Of a DNA stretch of 64,000 nt, positions 27,451 to 37,061 are shown one piece after another. Below the pieces are notes generated by a model, which did no database searches, had not been told where the DNA came from, and saw nothing but the letters and a program-made list of their open reading frames with translations. A program made the position numbers and the translations under genes. Location: positions 39,977 through 103,976 of the forward strand of contig CAMNQH010000002.1 of NCBI GenBank assembly GCA_946549035.1, written 5' to 3'. Within the stretch, counting starts at the first letter, position 1. Every line of letters starts with the position of its first letter. The stretch comes from an uncultured Lachnospiraceae bacterium. Lineage in GTDB: Bacteria > Bacillota > Clostridia > Lachnospirales > Lachnospiraceae.

Positions 27451-28899
27451 ATGAAAAACTACGAAGCGCAGATTTGTGTCATCGCGGCTGGTCCCACAGG
27501 GCTGTCTGCGGCAGTGCAGGCGGCGGAGGACGGCGCCAGCGTCATTGTATTGGAGAAAGCGGCAGCAGTAGGCGGAGCCGCCAATATGGGCATGGGGCCT
27601 CTGGGGATCGGCACCAAATATCAGAAGGCTCAGATGATAGACATTTCTGTGGAAAAAGCCTTTAACATGTTTATGGAGTATACCCACTATCAGGTAGACG
27701 CGAGATTGGTAAAGCGCTATTTTGAACAGTCCGGTGAGACCATTGAATGGTTAGAGGATATGGGCGTGGAATTTGAAGGCGCATATCGCTATTTCCCCCA
27801 GTCAGAAGCAACCTGGCATATTGTAAAGACAGACAAGGGTATCGGCCCGAGAGCGGCTTCCTTTATGAATAAGGCTCTCTATGAAAAAGCGTTGGAGCTG
27901 GGAGTTACCTTCCTTCTGGAAACGCCTGCAACTAAGATTTTAAAAGACGAAGAGGGCTGCGTATGCGGCGTTATGGGAGTCGATAAGAGCGGCGAAGAAA
28001 TAAAGGTGGACTGCAAGGCTGCAATCATCTGTACTGGCGGAGCAGGCTGCAATCCGGAGATGATTAAGGAAGAAACAGGATTTACCTTCGGTAAGGATAT
28101 GTTTAACTTTGCCATTCCGGGGATTGTGGGAGACGGCCTTCGGATGGCTTGGGAAGCAGGAGCGGACCATGTGCCGGTTCGTATCGAGATGGCGGCAAAT
28201 ATTGAAGGGATTGACGATCTGCCCCAGTGCATCCCTAATGTATTTATCCAGCCCAACCTGTTGGTAAATCAGTTCGGTAAGCGGGTGATGAACGAGGAGT
28301 ATATGCAGAATGCCACCTATCTTTCCAATGTGGTATCCAATCAGAAAGACCGGGTATGTTATAGTATTGTAGACACTTCCATTGTGAAGAATTATATTCG
28401 AAATGGTGTAGATGTGGTAAGTATGGTTCGTACAGAGACAGACGTATCCGACTTCTATGACGGAGTAAAAATGGCTCAGGAGAATGGAAACGATTCCTTC
28501 TACATAGCAGATACTGTTGAAGAGCTGGCTGAGATGATGGGAATTGATCCCGAGACACTGGCAGATACCATAGATGAATATAACGATTTCTGCGACAGCG
28601 TGGATGAAGAATTCTTCAAGCAGAAGAAGTATTTGAAGGCGGTTCACAAAGGACCCTTCTATGCCACCAGAGTACGAGCAGGTGGATACGGCACCGTAGG
28701 CGGCGTCCGCATCAATGAGAACTGTGAAGCCTGCGGAGCAGATTTTATGCCGATTCCCGGATTATACTGCGCGGGAGCAGATTCCTGTAATATCTATAAC
28801 GACAGCTATATGTTCCTGCTGCCCGGCAATTCCATGGGATACGCAGTGAATACCGGACGTATTGCCGGAATGGAAGCTGCAGAGTTTGTGGAAGAATAA
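27451..28899 (+). CDS. FAD-dependent oxidoreductase, fumarate reductase flavoprotein-like, cytosolic
   Basis: VIAAGPTGLSAAVQAAEDGASVIVLEKAAAVGGAANMGMG; C-terminal GNSMGYAVNTGRIAGMEAAEFV; no signal peptide or partner subunit. Confidence 0.88.
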   Translation: MKNYEAQICVIAAGPTGLSAAVQAAEDGASVIVLEKAAAVGGAANMGMGPLGIGTKYQKAQMIDISVEKAFNMFMEYTHYQVDARLVKRYFEQSGETIEWLEDMGVEFEGAYRYFPQSEATWHIVKTDKGIGPRAASFMNKALYEKALELGVTFLLETPATKILKDEEGCVCGVMGVDKSGEEIKVDCKAAIICTGGAGCNPEMIKEETGFTFGKDMFNFAIPGIVGDGLRMAWEAGADHVPVRIEMAANIEGIDDLPQCIPNVFIQPNLLVNQFGKRVMNEEYMQNATYLSNVVSNQKDRVCYSIVDTSIVKNYIRNGVDVVSMVRTETDVSDFYDGVKMAQENGNDSFYIADTVEELAEMMGIDPETLADTIDEYNDFCDSVDEEFFKQKKYLKAVHKGPFYATRVRAGGYGTVGGVRINENCEACGADFMPIPGLYCAGADSCNIYNDSYMFLLPGNSMGYAVNTGRIAGMEAAEFVEE

Positions 28900-28915
28900 A
28901 AAAAGAATGAATGAC

Positions 28916-28960
28916 AGCCCTGTAGAAACGGTGTTTGGTTTCTGCAGGGCTATTATATTT
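28916..28960 (+). terminator. intrinsic terminator after the flavin reductase
   Basis: AGCCCTGTAGAAACggtgtttgGTTTCTGCAGGGCT then an AT/T-rich tract. Confidence 0.8.
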
Positions 28961-29038
28961 TTTACAAGAAATACCACGGTCAACTAAGAAAGTCGAAAAA
29001 TTTATATTAATTTATACACGCTGCTTGTTAGCCTCCAG

Positions 29039-29323
29039 TTATTTTATTTGCACACTCAAACTTTTTCCCAGTGATTCAGCTATTTTCGAAAGAAAATCTA
29101 AACTTGGATTATAATTGCCGCTTTCCAGTCGTGAAATATTGCTCTTTTGTGTGCCTATTCTTTTGGCAAGTTCAGATTGAGTTATATTCTGTTCTTTTCT
29201 GATCTTTATGATTTGCTCAATAGCCTCATACCGGGGTTTTAATTTCTCATATTCTGTCTTGAAATCGTTGTCTTTTAGCATATCGTCTTTTATTTTTTCA
29301 AAAGATATCCCTGGGTTAGTCAT
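29039..29323 (-). CDS. HigA-like XRE family antitoxin
   Basis: NITQSELAKRIGTQKSNISRLESGNYNPSLDFLSKIAESLGKSL; 4-nt overlap with the toxin gene. Confidence 0.9.
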   Translation of the reverse strand: MTNPGISFEKIKDDMLKDNDFKTEYEKLKPRYEAIEQIIKIRKEQNITQSELAKRIGTQKSNISRLESGNYNPSLDFLSKIAESLGKSLSVQIK

Positions 29324-29706
29324 GCTTTAGTCCTCCTCTTATAATCTTCCATGTATTTTCTTGCTTTTTTAATCTCATTTTCAGATGTTTTCACAGTCTT
29401 TTTTATAAAGCCGTGCAGTAACACAAATTTATTGTTATAATATGTAAAGTAAAATATTCTAGCAATGTCGTTTGAAAATTTTATTCGTAACTCAAACAAA
29501 CCTTTATTCTCTTTACCCTTTATTGGCTTGACATATGGTTCTTTTAATTCATTTCCCAGCTTTTTTAATAATTCAATATCCCTAAATGCTTTGGCTCTTA
29601 GCTTGGGGGCGAGCGTATATAAAAAGTCTCGCACTGGAACTTTGCCATTTTCCTTCATGTAAAAGTCTAATTCAAAAATTTTAATCCCATCTCCTTTTCT
29701 TACCAC
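29320..29706 (-). CDS. HigB/RelE-type (phage Gp49-like) toxin
   Basis: FELDFYMKENGKVPVRDFLYTLAPKLRAKAFRDIELLKKLGNELKEPYVKPIKGKENKGLFELRIKFSNDIARIFYF; true start uncertain (see findings). Confidence 0.88.
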   Translation of the reverse strand: MVRKGDGIKIFELDFYMKENGKVPVRDFLYTLAPKLRAKAFRDIELLKKLGNELKEPYVKPIKGKENKGLFELRIKFSNDIARIFYFTYYNNKFVLLHGFIKKTVKTSENEIKKARKYMEDYKRRTKA

Positions 29707-29735
29707 AAGTTATCATATAAGATAACTTCTGTCAA
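29707..29735 (-). promoter_or_regulatory. toxin-antitoxin promoter with embedded inverted-repeat operator
   Basis: AAGTTATC-ATATAA-GATAACTT (29707-29728); minus strand TTGACA (29735-29730), 17-nt spacer, TAACTT (29712-29707). Confidence 0.65.
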
Positions 29736-29829
29736 GGTGATAAAGTAAAAATTGAAAAACAAAACAGCTTCTTGAAATTTCCTTATGCAAAACGTATAAT
29801 ATTTTCATAAGTCGAAGGAGGATGATGTA

Positions 29830-32400
29830 ATGAAATACATAGTTTTGGGCGGCGTTGCAGCAGGAACCAAAGCAGCCGCCAAATTAAAACGTTGTGACAG
29901 GGAGGCGGAAGTAAAAGTATTCACAAAAAGCACAGATATTTCCTATGCTGGATGCGGGCTTCCTTACTATATTGGGGGAGATATCGGCACCAGAGAGGAA
30001 TTGATTGTGAATTCTCCGGCAAAGTACGCCGGACTTACAGGCGTTTGGGTGAATACAGGCTGCGAAGCCATTAAGGTTGACAGCAAAGAAAAGCAGGTAA
30101 CGATCCGGCCTATGACGGGGGAAACATTTACGGAAACCTACGATAAGCTGATTATTGCCACAGGAGCCGCGCCTTTTGTGCCTCCGGTGGAAGGAAAGGA
30201 TTTGCCGGGCGTATTTTGTGTCCGTACGCCGGACGATGCAGTAGCGGTGCGGGATTACATAGAGAAAGAGCATTGCCGCAGGGCCGTTGTATGCGGCGCT
30301 GGATTTATCGGTCTTGAGGTGGCGGAAAACCTGATGGCCCAAGGGCTGGAAGTGACTGTGATTGACGCGGCTTCCCAGATTATGCCAAACGCGTTTGACG
30401 AAGAGATGGCCTACTATGCAAAGCGTCAAATCAAAGCGGCTGGAATGCGGGTGCTTACTTCGGTAAGCCTGACCGGAATTACGGGCACACAGTGTGCAGA
30501 AGGGGTCATGACAGACAATGGCAGCATTCCTGCGGATTTGGTAATTCTGGCAATCGGAGTGCGTCCCTGTACGGAATTTTTGACAGACAGCGGCCTTGAA
30601 ATGTTTCGGGGAACGATTATCGTAGATGAGAAGCTTAAGACGAACCTTCCGGATATTTACGCAGTAGGAGATTGCGCGGTAGTAAAACATGCCTTGACAG
30701 GGGCAGCCCAATGGTCCGCTATGGGATCCACGGCTAATTTGGCGGCAAGAGCTATGGCCAAGGGCATGTATGGACTGGGGAATGGTTATGGAGGATGCCT
30801 TGGAACAGGCGTTGTGCGTATTCTTCCCACACTAAATGGCGGCAGGACAGGGCTTACGGAAGAACAGGCCAAGGCGGCAGGCTTTGATGCGGCCTCCGTT
30901 GTCTGTGTCTTGGACGACAAGGCTCATTATTATCCGGGGGCGTCTTCCTTTATCGTTAAACTGACGGCAGAAAAAGAAAGCCGCAGACTTTTGGGGATTC
31001 AGGTACTGGGTGCCGGTGCAGTAGATAAAATGGTGGATATTGCAGTTACCGGAATTTCCAGAGAAATGAAGCTGGATGATTTTGATACGCTGGATTTTGC
31101 CTATGCGCCTCCTTTTTCCACGGCGATTCATCCCTTTGTGACAGCCTGTTACATTCTGGAGAACAAATTAGACGGAGTGTTAGAGAGCATGAGTCCGGCA
31201 GAATATAAGAAGGGAGCTGCCGAGGGATATACGGTGCTTGACGTGCAGCCGGCTCCTGCTATTCCCAATGCCCGCTGGATAGAATTAGCGTCCGTGACGG
31301 AGCCCATAGAAGGCTTGGAAAAATCAGCCAAGCTGCTCTTGGTGTGTGCAAAAGGCAAGCGGGGATATTTCCTGCAGAACCGTTTGAAGGCCCTTGGTTA
31401 TACCAATACCCTTGTTCTGGAGGGAGGAGTTACCTTTAATGAAGTAAAGGTTCCAAGAGACGGTAAAAAGCTTTCTCCAGAAGAAATCAAACGGGTGAAA
31501 GGACTTGGGTGCCTTCAGGATAAACGGTACGACGATATTTTTAACGTGAGAGTCATCACCAGAAACGGTAAAATTACGGCAGAAGAGCAGATCAAGATTG
31601 CAGAGGCGGCGGCAAAATTCGGCTCCGGGGAGGTCACTATGACCACAAGACTTACCCTGGAGATTCAGGGAGTTCCTTATGACAAGATTGAGGAGCTGCG
31701 TGAATTTTTGGAAGAAGTGGGTCTTGAAACCGGAGGCACAGGCTCTAAAGTACGTCCGGTGGTGTCTTGTAAAGGAACCACCTGCCAATATGGACTCATT
31801 GACACCTTCGATTTGTCTAAGAAGCTGCATGACATTTATTATACAGGGTATCATGATGTGGCCCTGCCCCACAAGTTCAAAATTGCTGTGGGAGGCTGTC
31901 CCAACAACTGTGTGAAACCGGATCTCAATGACCTTGGCATCATTGGCCAGCGCGTACCGGAAATTGATCTGTCCAAATGCCGGGGCTGTAAAGTATGTCA
32001 GGTGGAGAACGCTTGTCCCATTCATGTGGCTCAGATGGAGGATGGCAAGATCCGGATACCGGAGGAGAATTGTAATCATTGCGGCCGTTGCATTTCCAAA
32101 TGTCCCTTTGGGGCCGTAAATGAGTCCGGGGTAGGTTATAAGGTCTATATCGGAGGCCGTTGGGGCAAGAAAGTGGCAGGAGGCCGTCCGCTGGATAAGA
32201 TTTTTACCTCAGAAGAGGAAGTTGTGGATTTGGTAGAACGCGCCGTCTTATTCTTCCGGGATGAAGGTCAGTCAGGAGAACGCTTTGCAGATACCATTGC
32301 CAGACTGGGATTCGATTACGTCCAGGATAAATTGCTTAACAGTAAGATTGACAAGAGTAAAATTTTGGAGAAAACCGTAGTTGGCGGAGCCACCTGCTGA
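29830..32400 (+). CDS. fusion: CoA-disulfide reductase-like FAD domain, rhodanese, siroheme sulfite/nitrite reductase-like domain, 2x[4Fe-4S] ferredoxin
   Basis: SYAGCGLPYYIGGDI (CoADR Cys); LLVCAKGKRGYFLQNRLKALGYTNTLVLEGG (rhodanese); CKGTTCQYG ... GGCPNNC (SiR-like); CRGCKVCQVENACP and CNHCGRCISKCP. Confidence 0.88.
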   Translation: MKYIVLGGVAAGTKAAAKLKRCDREAEVKVFTKSTDISYAGCGLPYYIGGDIGTREELIVNSPAKYAGLTGVWVNTGCEAIKVDSKEKQVTIRPMTGETFTETYDKLIIATGAAPFVPPVEGKDLPGVFCVRTPDDAVAVRDYIEKEHCRRAVVCGAGFIGLEVAENLMAQGLEVTVIDAASQIMPNAFDEEMAYYAKRQIKAAGMRVLTSVSLTGITGTQCAEGVMTDNGSIPADLVILAIGVRPCTEFLTDSGLEMFRGTIIVDEKLKTNLPDIYAVGDCAVVKHALTGAAQWSAMGSTANLAARAMAKGMYGLGNGYGGCLGTGVVRILPTLNGGRTGLTEEQAKAAGFDAASVVCVLDDKAHYYPGASSFIVKLTAEKESRRLLGIQVLGAGAVDKMVDIAVTGISREMKLDDFDTLDFAYAPPFSTAIHPFVTACYILENKLDGVLESMSPAEYKKGAAEGYTVLDVQPAPAIPNARWIELASVTEPIEGLEKSAKLLLVCAKGKRGYFLQNRLKALGYTNTLVLEGGVTFNEVKVPRDGKKLSPEEIKRVKGLGCLQDKRYDDIFNVRVITRNGKITAEEQIKIAEAAAKFGSGEVTMTTRLTLEIQGVPYDKIEELREFLEEVGLETGGTGSKVRPVVSCKGTTCQYGLIDTFDLSKKLHDIYYTGYHDVALPHKFKIAVGGCPNNCVKPDLNDLGIIGQRVPEIDLSKCRGCKVCQVENACPIHVAQMEDGKIRIPEENCNHCGRCISKCPFGAVNESGVGYKVYIGGRWGKKVAGGRPLDKIFTSEEEVVDLVERAVLFFRDEGQSGERFADTIARLGFDYVQDKLLNSKIDKSKILEKTVVGGATC

Positions 32401-33212
32401 TGATACGGATTTTAACCCTGATAGAAAATACCTCCGGGAACCCCCAATATGTTTGCGAGCATGGACTGTCCGTCTATATTGAGACTGGAAAACACAGAAT
32501 TCTTGCAGACACGGGGGCTTCCCCCGGTTTTCTGGAAAACGCCTGCAGCTTGGGCGTGGATTTGGAAAAAATAGATACGGTAGTTTTAAGTCATGGACAT
32601 TACGACCATTCCGGGGGAATTTTAGCGTTTTCTGAAATAAATGCTCATGCTAGGATTTATATGCAGCAAACGGCCGGAGGGGATTATTACCATGGCGATA
32701 AGTATATTGGAGTGGATAAGAAAATTTTAGAGTTGCCCCAGGCGGTATTTTTAAATGGGGATACCGAAATAGACGAAGAGCTTTTTTTATTTTCTAACGT
32801 TACAGGAAGAAGATGTTATCCTCAGAGTAATTTGGCGTTGTCCAAGATAGAGAATGGGAAGCAGGTGCAGGAAGATTTTGCCCATGAACAATACCTGGTA
32901 ATTCGTGAGGATGAGAAGCATATCTTGATATCCGGGTGCGCTCATAATGGAATATTAAATATACTTGATCGTTACCAGGAATTATTTCAAACCGTGCCGG
33001 ACGTTGTGATTAGCGGATTTCATCTGATGAAACGGACAGAATATACCCTCCAGGAAAAACAAGTGATTCTGGATACGGCAAAAGAGCTGAATCAGATGAA
33101 GACAATTTTTTATACAGGTCATTGTACCGGAGGGCCGGCCATGGAGCTGATGGAATCGGTGATGGGAGATAGACTGGGCAGGCTCTATAGCGGCTGCGAG
33201 ATTGTTTTATGA
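32400..33212 (+). CDS. MBL fold metallo-hydrolase
   Basis: TVVLSHGHYDHSGG, CAHNGILNI, GFHL; TGATG 1-nt overlap with the upstream stop. Confidence 0.9.
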   Translation: MIRILTLIENTSGNPQYVCEHGLSVYIETGKHRILADTGASPGFLENACSLGVDLEKIDTVVLSHGHYDHSGGILAFSEINAHARIYMQQTAGGDYYHGDKYIGVDKKILELPQAVFLNGDTEIDEELFLFSNVTGRRCYPQSNLALSKIENGKQVQEDFAHEQYLVIREDEKHILISGCAHNGILNILDRYQELFQTVPDVVISGFHLMKRTEYTLQEKQVILDTAKELNQMKTIFYTGHCTGGPAMELMESVMGDRLGRLYSGCEIVL

Positions 33213-33266
33213 AGCAGATCAGATTTCTCCCAAAACTATAATAGTGTATGGAAAGTGACAGAGACA

Positions 33267-33292
33267 GGGAGGGGCTTAAAGAAGCCCCTCCC
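33267..33292. terminator. hairpin between convergent genes
   Basis: GGGAGGGGCTT-AAAG-AAGCCCCTCCC; overlaps the 3' end of the HAD gene; no strong T-run on the + strand. Confidence 0.5.
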
Positions 33293-34094
33293 GTAAAAAT
33301 GCCTGATACAGCCCGTCCTCTCTCAAGGGAGCCGTAGTATAATCTGCGGCTTTTTTTGCGGCCATATTCCCATTGCCCATGGCAATTCCCCGGCCGGCCA
33401 TTCGAAGCATTTCCACATCATTGTCGCTGTCGCCTATGGCGATTACATCCTCAGGGGTAAAATTTCCGGCTTTCAAAATGGCCCGGATTCCTTCCCCCTT
33501 GTCCACGGTGGTTGGGGTAATTTCCCCTGCAAAATAAGGGCCGCAGGGGATACTGGTGGGGACGATATAGAAGCTGGTTCCCCACTTTTCCTTTAAAGCA
33601 TCCGTAGACAGTTTCCGGCTGAAATACAGGATTTTTTCAATTTTGTAAACATCCAGAAAGGAGTCTATGAGTGTCGGGGGGACCGTGAGCTTTTGCGCTT
33701 CACGGCCCAGAGACTCCTGTATGGTCTGCCCCACCGTTTCATAGTCTTTTAGACTTTGCCGAAGCAGGTAGGCCGCCTGATAGGTATGCAGTTCCAGGAC
33801 GCAGTCCTGCGCCGCCAGTTCATTGCAAAGGGTAAGGTATGTGAACTGGGTAATATACTTATGGCGGACATAGGTTCCCTGGTATGTAACATAGCTGCCA
33901 GACCCGGAAACAATCCCGTCAAAATCCATGGCGAGGATTCTGGGTTCAATATGGCAAAGGGGCCGTCCTGTACAAATGCACACCTTATGACCGTTGCTTC
34001 TTGCAGCCGCAACAGCCGTTTTTGCAGACTCTGGAATGTAGCCGTCAAAATCCCGAATGGTGCCGTCAATGTCCAGAAAAACAATTTTTTTCAT
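33276..34094 (-). CDS. Cof-type HAD-IIB family hydrolase
   Basis: IVFLDIDGTIRDFDGYIPES; VIAIGDSDNDVEMLRMAGRGIAMGNG. Confidence 0.93.
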   Translation of the reverse strand: MKKIVFLDIDGTIRDFDGYIPESAKTAVAAARSNGHKVCICTGRPLCHIEPRILAMDFDGIVSGSGSYVTYQGTYVRHKYITQFTYLTLCNELAAQDCVLELHTYQAAYLLRQSLKDYETVGQTIQESLGREAQKLTVPPTLIDSFLDVYKIEKILYFSRKLSTDALKEKWGTSFYIVPTSIPCGPYFAGEITPTTVDKGEGIRAILKAGNFTPEDVIAIGDSDNDVEMLRMAGRGIAMGNGNMAAKKAADYTTAPLREDGLYQAFLREGLL

Positions 34095-34100
34095 AATGCT

Positions 34101-35147
34101 TTAATCCCAAGGATGCAGCACAACTTTGATGGCTTCCCCGGTTTTGGTCAGCTGGATTCCTTCGTTGATCTGATCCAGGGGAAGAATGTGGGTTACAAAC
34201 CGTTCCGTGGGGAAGTTGGGGGAAATGGCCAGTGCAAATGCCCGTTTCGACTGATTGTAGGAAGCGCCGAAGTGTCCTTTGATCCAGATATTGTTGTAGT
34301 GGATCAGATTACAGTCTAATTCTGTCATGGAACCCTTGGGCACACCGCCGAAGAATACCACCAGTCCGCCTTTCTTCACCATATGGATACTCTGGGTCTG
34401 CGTAGCGTTTACCGGAGTTGCGGAGATCACTTTATCAGCGCCCTTGCCGCCGGTGAGCTTTTTGATTGCTTCAATGGGATCCTCATTGGAGCTGTTTACG
34501 GTAATATCTACACCGAAATCCATAGCCATATCAAGGCGTTTCTGGTTGATATCAATCATAATAACTTTTTGGGCTCCCCGGATTTTGGCTAGCTGCGCCA
34601 TAAAGCAGCCAATGGGGCCGGCGCCGATGATAACCAGCGTGTCGGGATATTTTACATCAACATTTTCCAGGCAGGCAAATACAGAGGTGAGAGGCTCGCC
34701 CAGGCTGGCGGCGTCGAAGGACACGTCGTCGGGAATCTCATAGATTCCGCCTCTGCGGATTTTTTCTCCTTTTACGGCCACGTATTGAGCGAATCCGCCG
34801 GTTCCGGCCAGAGCGCTTACTTCCTTATTGGAGCAGTTTTCGCTGTGCCCGCTGATGCATTCATCACATTCCATACAATAAGTTCCTGGGAATAAGAAGA
34901 GACGGTCTCCCACCTTGTATTTCGTCTGTTCCGGGCCGATTTCATCTACAAAGCCTACGATTTCATGTCCATAGATAAAAGGATAAGCCCCTTTTCTGGA
35001 ATCTGTGGTCAGGTTACGGATATCGGAGCCGCACAACCCCACAGACATGATTTTGATAATCAATCCGTCCTTGGGGCATTGGGGTTTGTCGGTTTCTTCT
35101 ACGCGAATGTCGTTTGGGCCGTACATTAAGGCTGCTTTCATTTTCAT
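34101..35147 (-). CDS. zinc-dependent sugar-alcohol dehydrogenase (galactitol-1-phosphate 5-dehydrogenase-like)
   Basis: GLCGSDIRN, GHEIVGFVDEIG, GTYCMECDECISGHSENC (structural Zn), VIIGAGPIGCFMAQLAKIRGAQKVI. Confidence 0.9.
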   Translation of the reverse strand: MKMKAALMYGPNDIRVEETDKPQCPKDGLIIKIMSVGLCGSDIRNLTTDSRKGAYPFIYGHEIVGFVDEIGPEQTKYKVGDRLFLFPGTYCMECDECISGHSENCSNKEVSALAGTGGFAQYVAVKGEKIRRGGIYEIPDDVSFDAASLGEPLTSVFACLENVDVKYPDTLVIIGAGPIGCFMAQLAKIRGAQKVIMIDINQKRLDMAMDFGVDITVNSSNEDPIEAIKKLTGGKGADKVISATPVNATQTQSIHMVKKGGLVVFFGGVPKGSMTELDCNLIHYNNIWIKGHFGASYNQSKRAFALAISPNFPTERFVTHILPLDQINEGIQLTKTGEAIKVVLHPWD

Positions 35148-35319
35148 ATCAGGTTACCCCTTTCGTATTTGTTTTTCTGGTTCCAGTATAGGAAATCCGC
35201 CAGGGAGGTTCAAACAGAATATTTCCATTTCTTAACGGCAAAAAGCCTTTTGAGGAAATAGCCGGATTTTGCTACCATAGTTCATAATAGGTTAAAACAA
35301 AAAGAAAGGAAGGGTACAT

Positions 35320-36885
35320 ATGGGAGAGACGACATCACCCAGTTATCTGCTAGGCATGGATCTGGGAACTACCAATATAAAAGCCATTATATTAAGAGAG
35401 GACGGAACCGTGGTAGCGCAGGCTTCCCGGGGGAACAAACTGCTGCTGCCTGAGGCAAATCACGTGGAGCAGGACGCTTGCCACTGGTGGGCAAATGCCG
35501 TAGAGATTTTTAAAGAAATAACACAAAGCGCAGGGCCAGGAGTGGTGTCCTCCATAAAGGGGATCTGCATCAGCTCTCAGACGGTTACCATGCTCCCGGT
35601 GGACGCAGAAGGAAATCCTTTGCAAAACGCTATGATTTGGATGGATTCTCGCTCTGCGGGAGAGCTGCATGAAATAGAAGAGACCCTGGGCTATGAGCAT
35701 TTTGTAAAAATTATCGGGGGACAGCCGGATGTGGCGTTTTTACCCAATAAGATTTTGTGGTTCAAACGCCATAAGCCGGAGCTTTTCGCGAAGACAGCCT
35801 GTGTGCTTCAGGCCAGTTCCTATTTGAACTATAAACTGACAGGGGTATTTTCCATGGACGTGGACCAGGCCTCCAGATGCCAGTGCCTGGATATTGATTC
35901 CATGAAATGGTCCCAGGAGATTGCGGAAGTTATTGGGGTAGACTTAAATAAGCTTTTGCCGGAGCCTAAGGCGGTAAATGAGATCATTGGCCATGTTACA
36001 AAAGAAGCGGCGGCGGAAACAGGACTGGCAGAAGGAATTCCTGTGGTGGCCGGGGCCAGCGACGCTATGGCGTCTATGTATGCCACCGGATTGAGTCGCT
36101 TAGGAGAAGCGGGGGAATCTTCCGGAACCACATCTTTGGTGTTTGTGGGAAGCCCTGTAAAGAGCGCTCCGGATGTGCCGGTAGTCACAAAGCCTTGCGC
36201 CGTTTCCGGAATGCCTTATGTCTTTGACGCTCCCATTAATACCAGCGGGGCAGCCATCAAATGGTACTTAGATACTTTGGGAAAAGAAGATTTCGTGAAG
36301 GCTGAGGAAGCCGGAATAAATGTTTATGAGTATTTAAACAAAGAAGCCTTAGAGGTTCCGGCAGGAAGCAATGGAGTCATGTTTTTCCCCTATCTTTTGG
36401 GAGAGCGGGCGCCCCTTTGGAACTCTCATGCCAGAGGGATGTTTATCGGCATGTCCCTAGACACCAAGCGAGAAGATCTGGTACGGGCAGTCTTTGAAGG
36501 AACGGCGTTTGCACTGCGCCATGTAATGGAGACGGTAAAAGAATCAGGGGCTGTGGCAGACTGTCTGCGGATTACCGGCGGCGGAGCCAAGAGTCTGACT
36601 TGGTCTAAGATTAAAGCTTCCATGCTGAAAATGCCGGTATACGTACTGGACGAAGGCGCCGGGGACGTGCCTTTTGGAGACGCCTTGATTGTGGGAAATG
36701 CAGTAGGAGTTTTCCCGGATTTGAACGCGGCCATTGATAAGATGATTACCGTGAAAGAAGTGATTCAGCCGGATGAAGCGTGGGCAAAGGCATACGACGC
36801 TCTGTATCCTATGTACTTAAAGATGTATCAGCATTTGGATTCGGATTTGGTGGAGCTGAAAAAAATTGTAGGCGAGTTTAAGTAG
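35320..36885 (+). CDS. FGGY-family carbohydrate kinase (xylulokinase-like)
   Basis: LLGMDLGTTNIKAIIL, AMIWMDSRS, GERAPLWNSHARG, RITGGGAKSLTWSKIKASML. Confidence 0.9.
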   Translation: MGETTSPSYLLGMDLGTTNIKAIILREDGTVVAQASRGNKLLLPEANHVEQDACHWWANAVEIFKEITQSAGPGVVSSIKGICISSQTVTMLPVDAEGNPLQNAMIWMDSRSAGELHEIEETLGYEHFVKIIGGQPDVAFLPNKILWFKRHKPELFAKTACVLQASSYLNYKLTGVFSMDVDQASRCQCLDIDSMKWSQEIAEVIGVDLNKLLPEPKAVNEIIGHVTKEAAAETGLAEGIPVVAGASDAMASMYATGLSRLGEAGESSGTTSLVFVGSPVKSAPDVPVVTKPCAVSGMPYVFDAPINTSGAAIKWYLDTLGKEDFVKAEEAGINVYEYLNKEALEVPAGSNGVMFFPYLLGERAPLWNSHARGMFIGMSLDTKREDLVRAVFEGTAFALRHVMETVKESGAVADCLRITGGGAKSLTWSKIKASMLKMPVYVLDEGAGDVPFGDALIVGNAVGVFPDLNAAIDKMITVKEVIQPDEAWAKAYDALYPMYLKMYQHLDSDLVELKKIVGEFK

Positions 36886-37061
36886 TAATATTGAGAATGG
36901 AATGAAAAGGGGCTGTCAGAAGTGATATGCTCCTTTTTTGTTAAGTTTGCCAATAGACAAACGAGAACAAATGTTCTATAATATAAAATATATTCACCGG
37001 GATAGTAAAATTTGTTGATAATTGCCATATACTGGTATATTATTAGGACAAATCTATTGAG

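Noticed and set aside
31324-32079. 251-aa minus-strand ORF
   Set aside because: Antisense to the SiR/ferredoxin part of the fusion protein.
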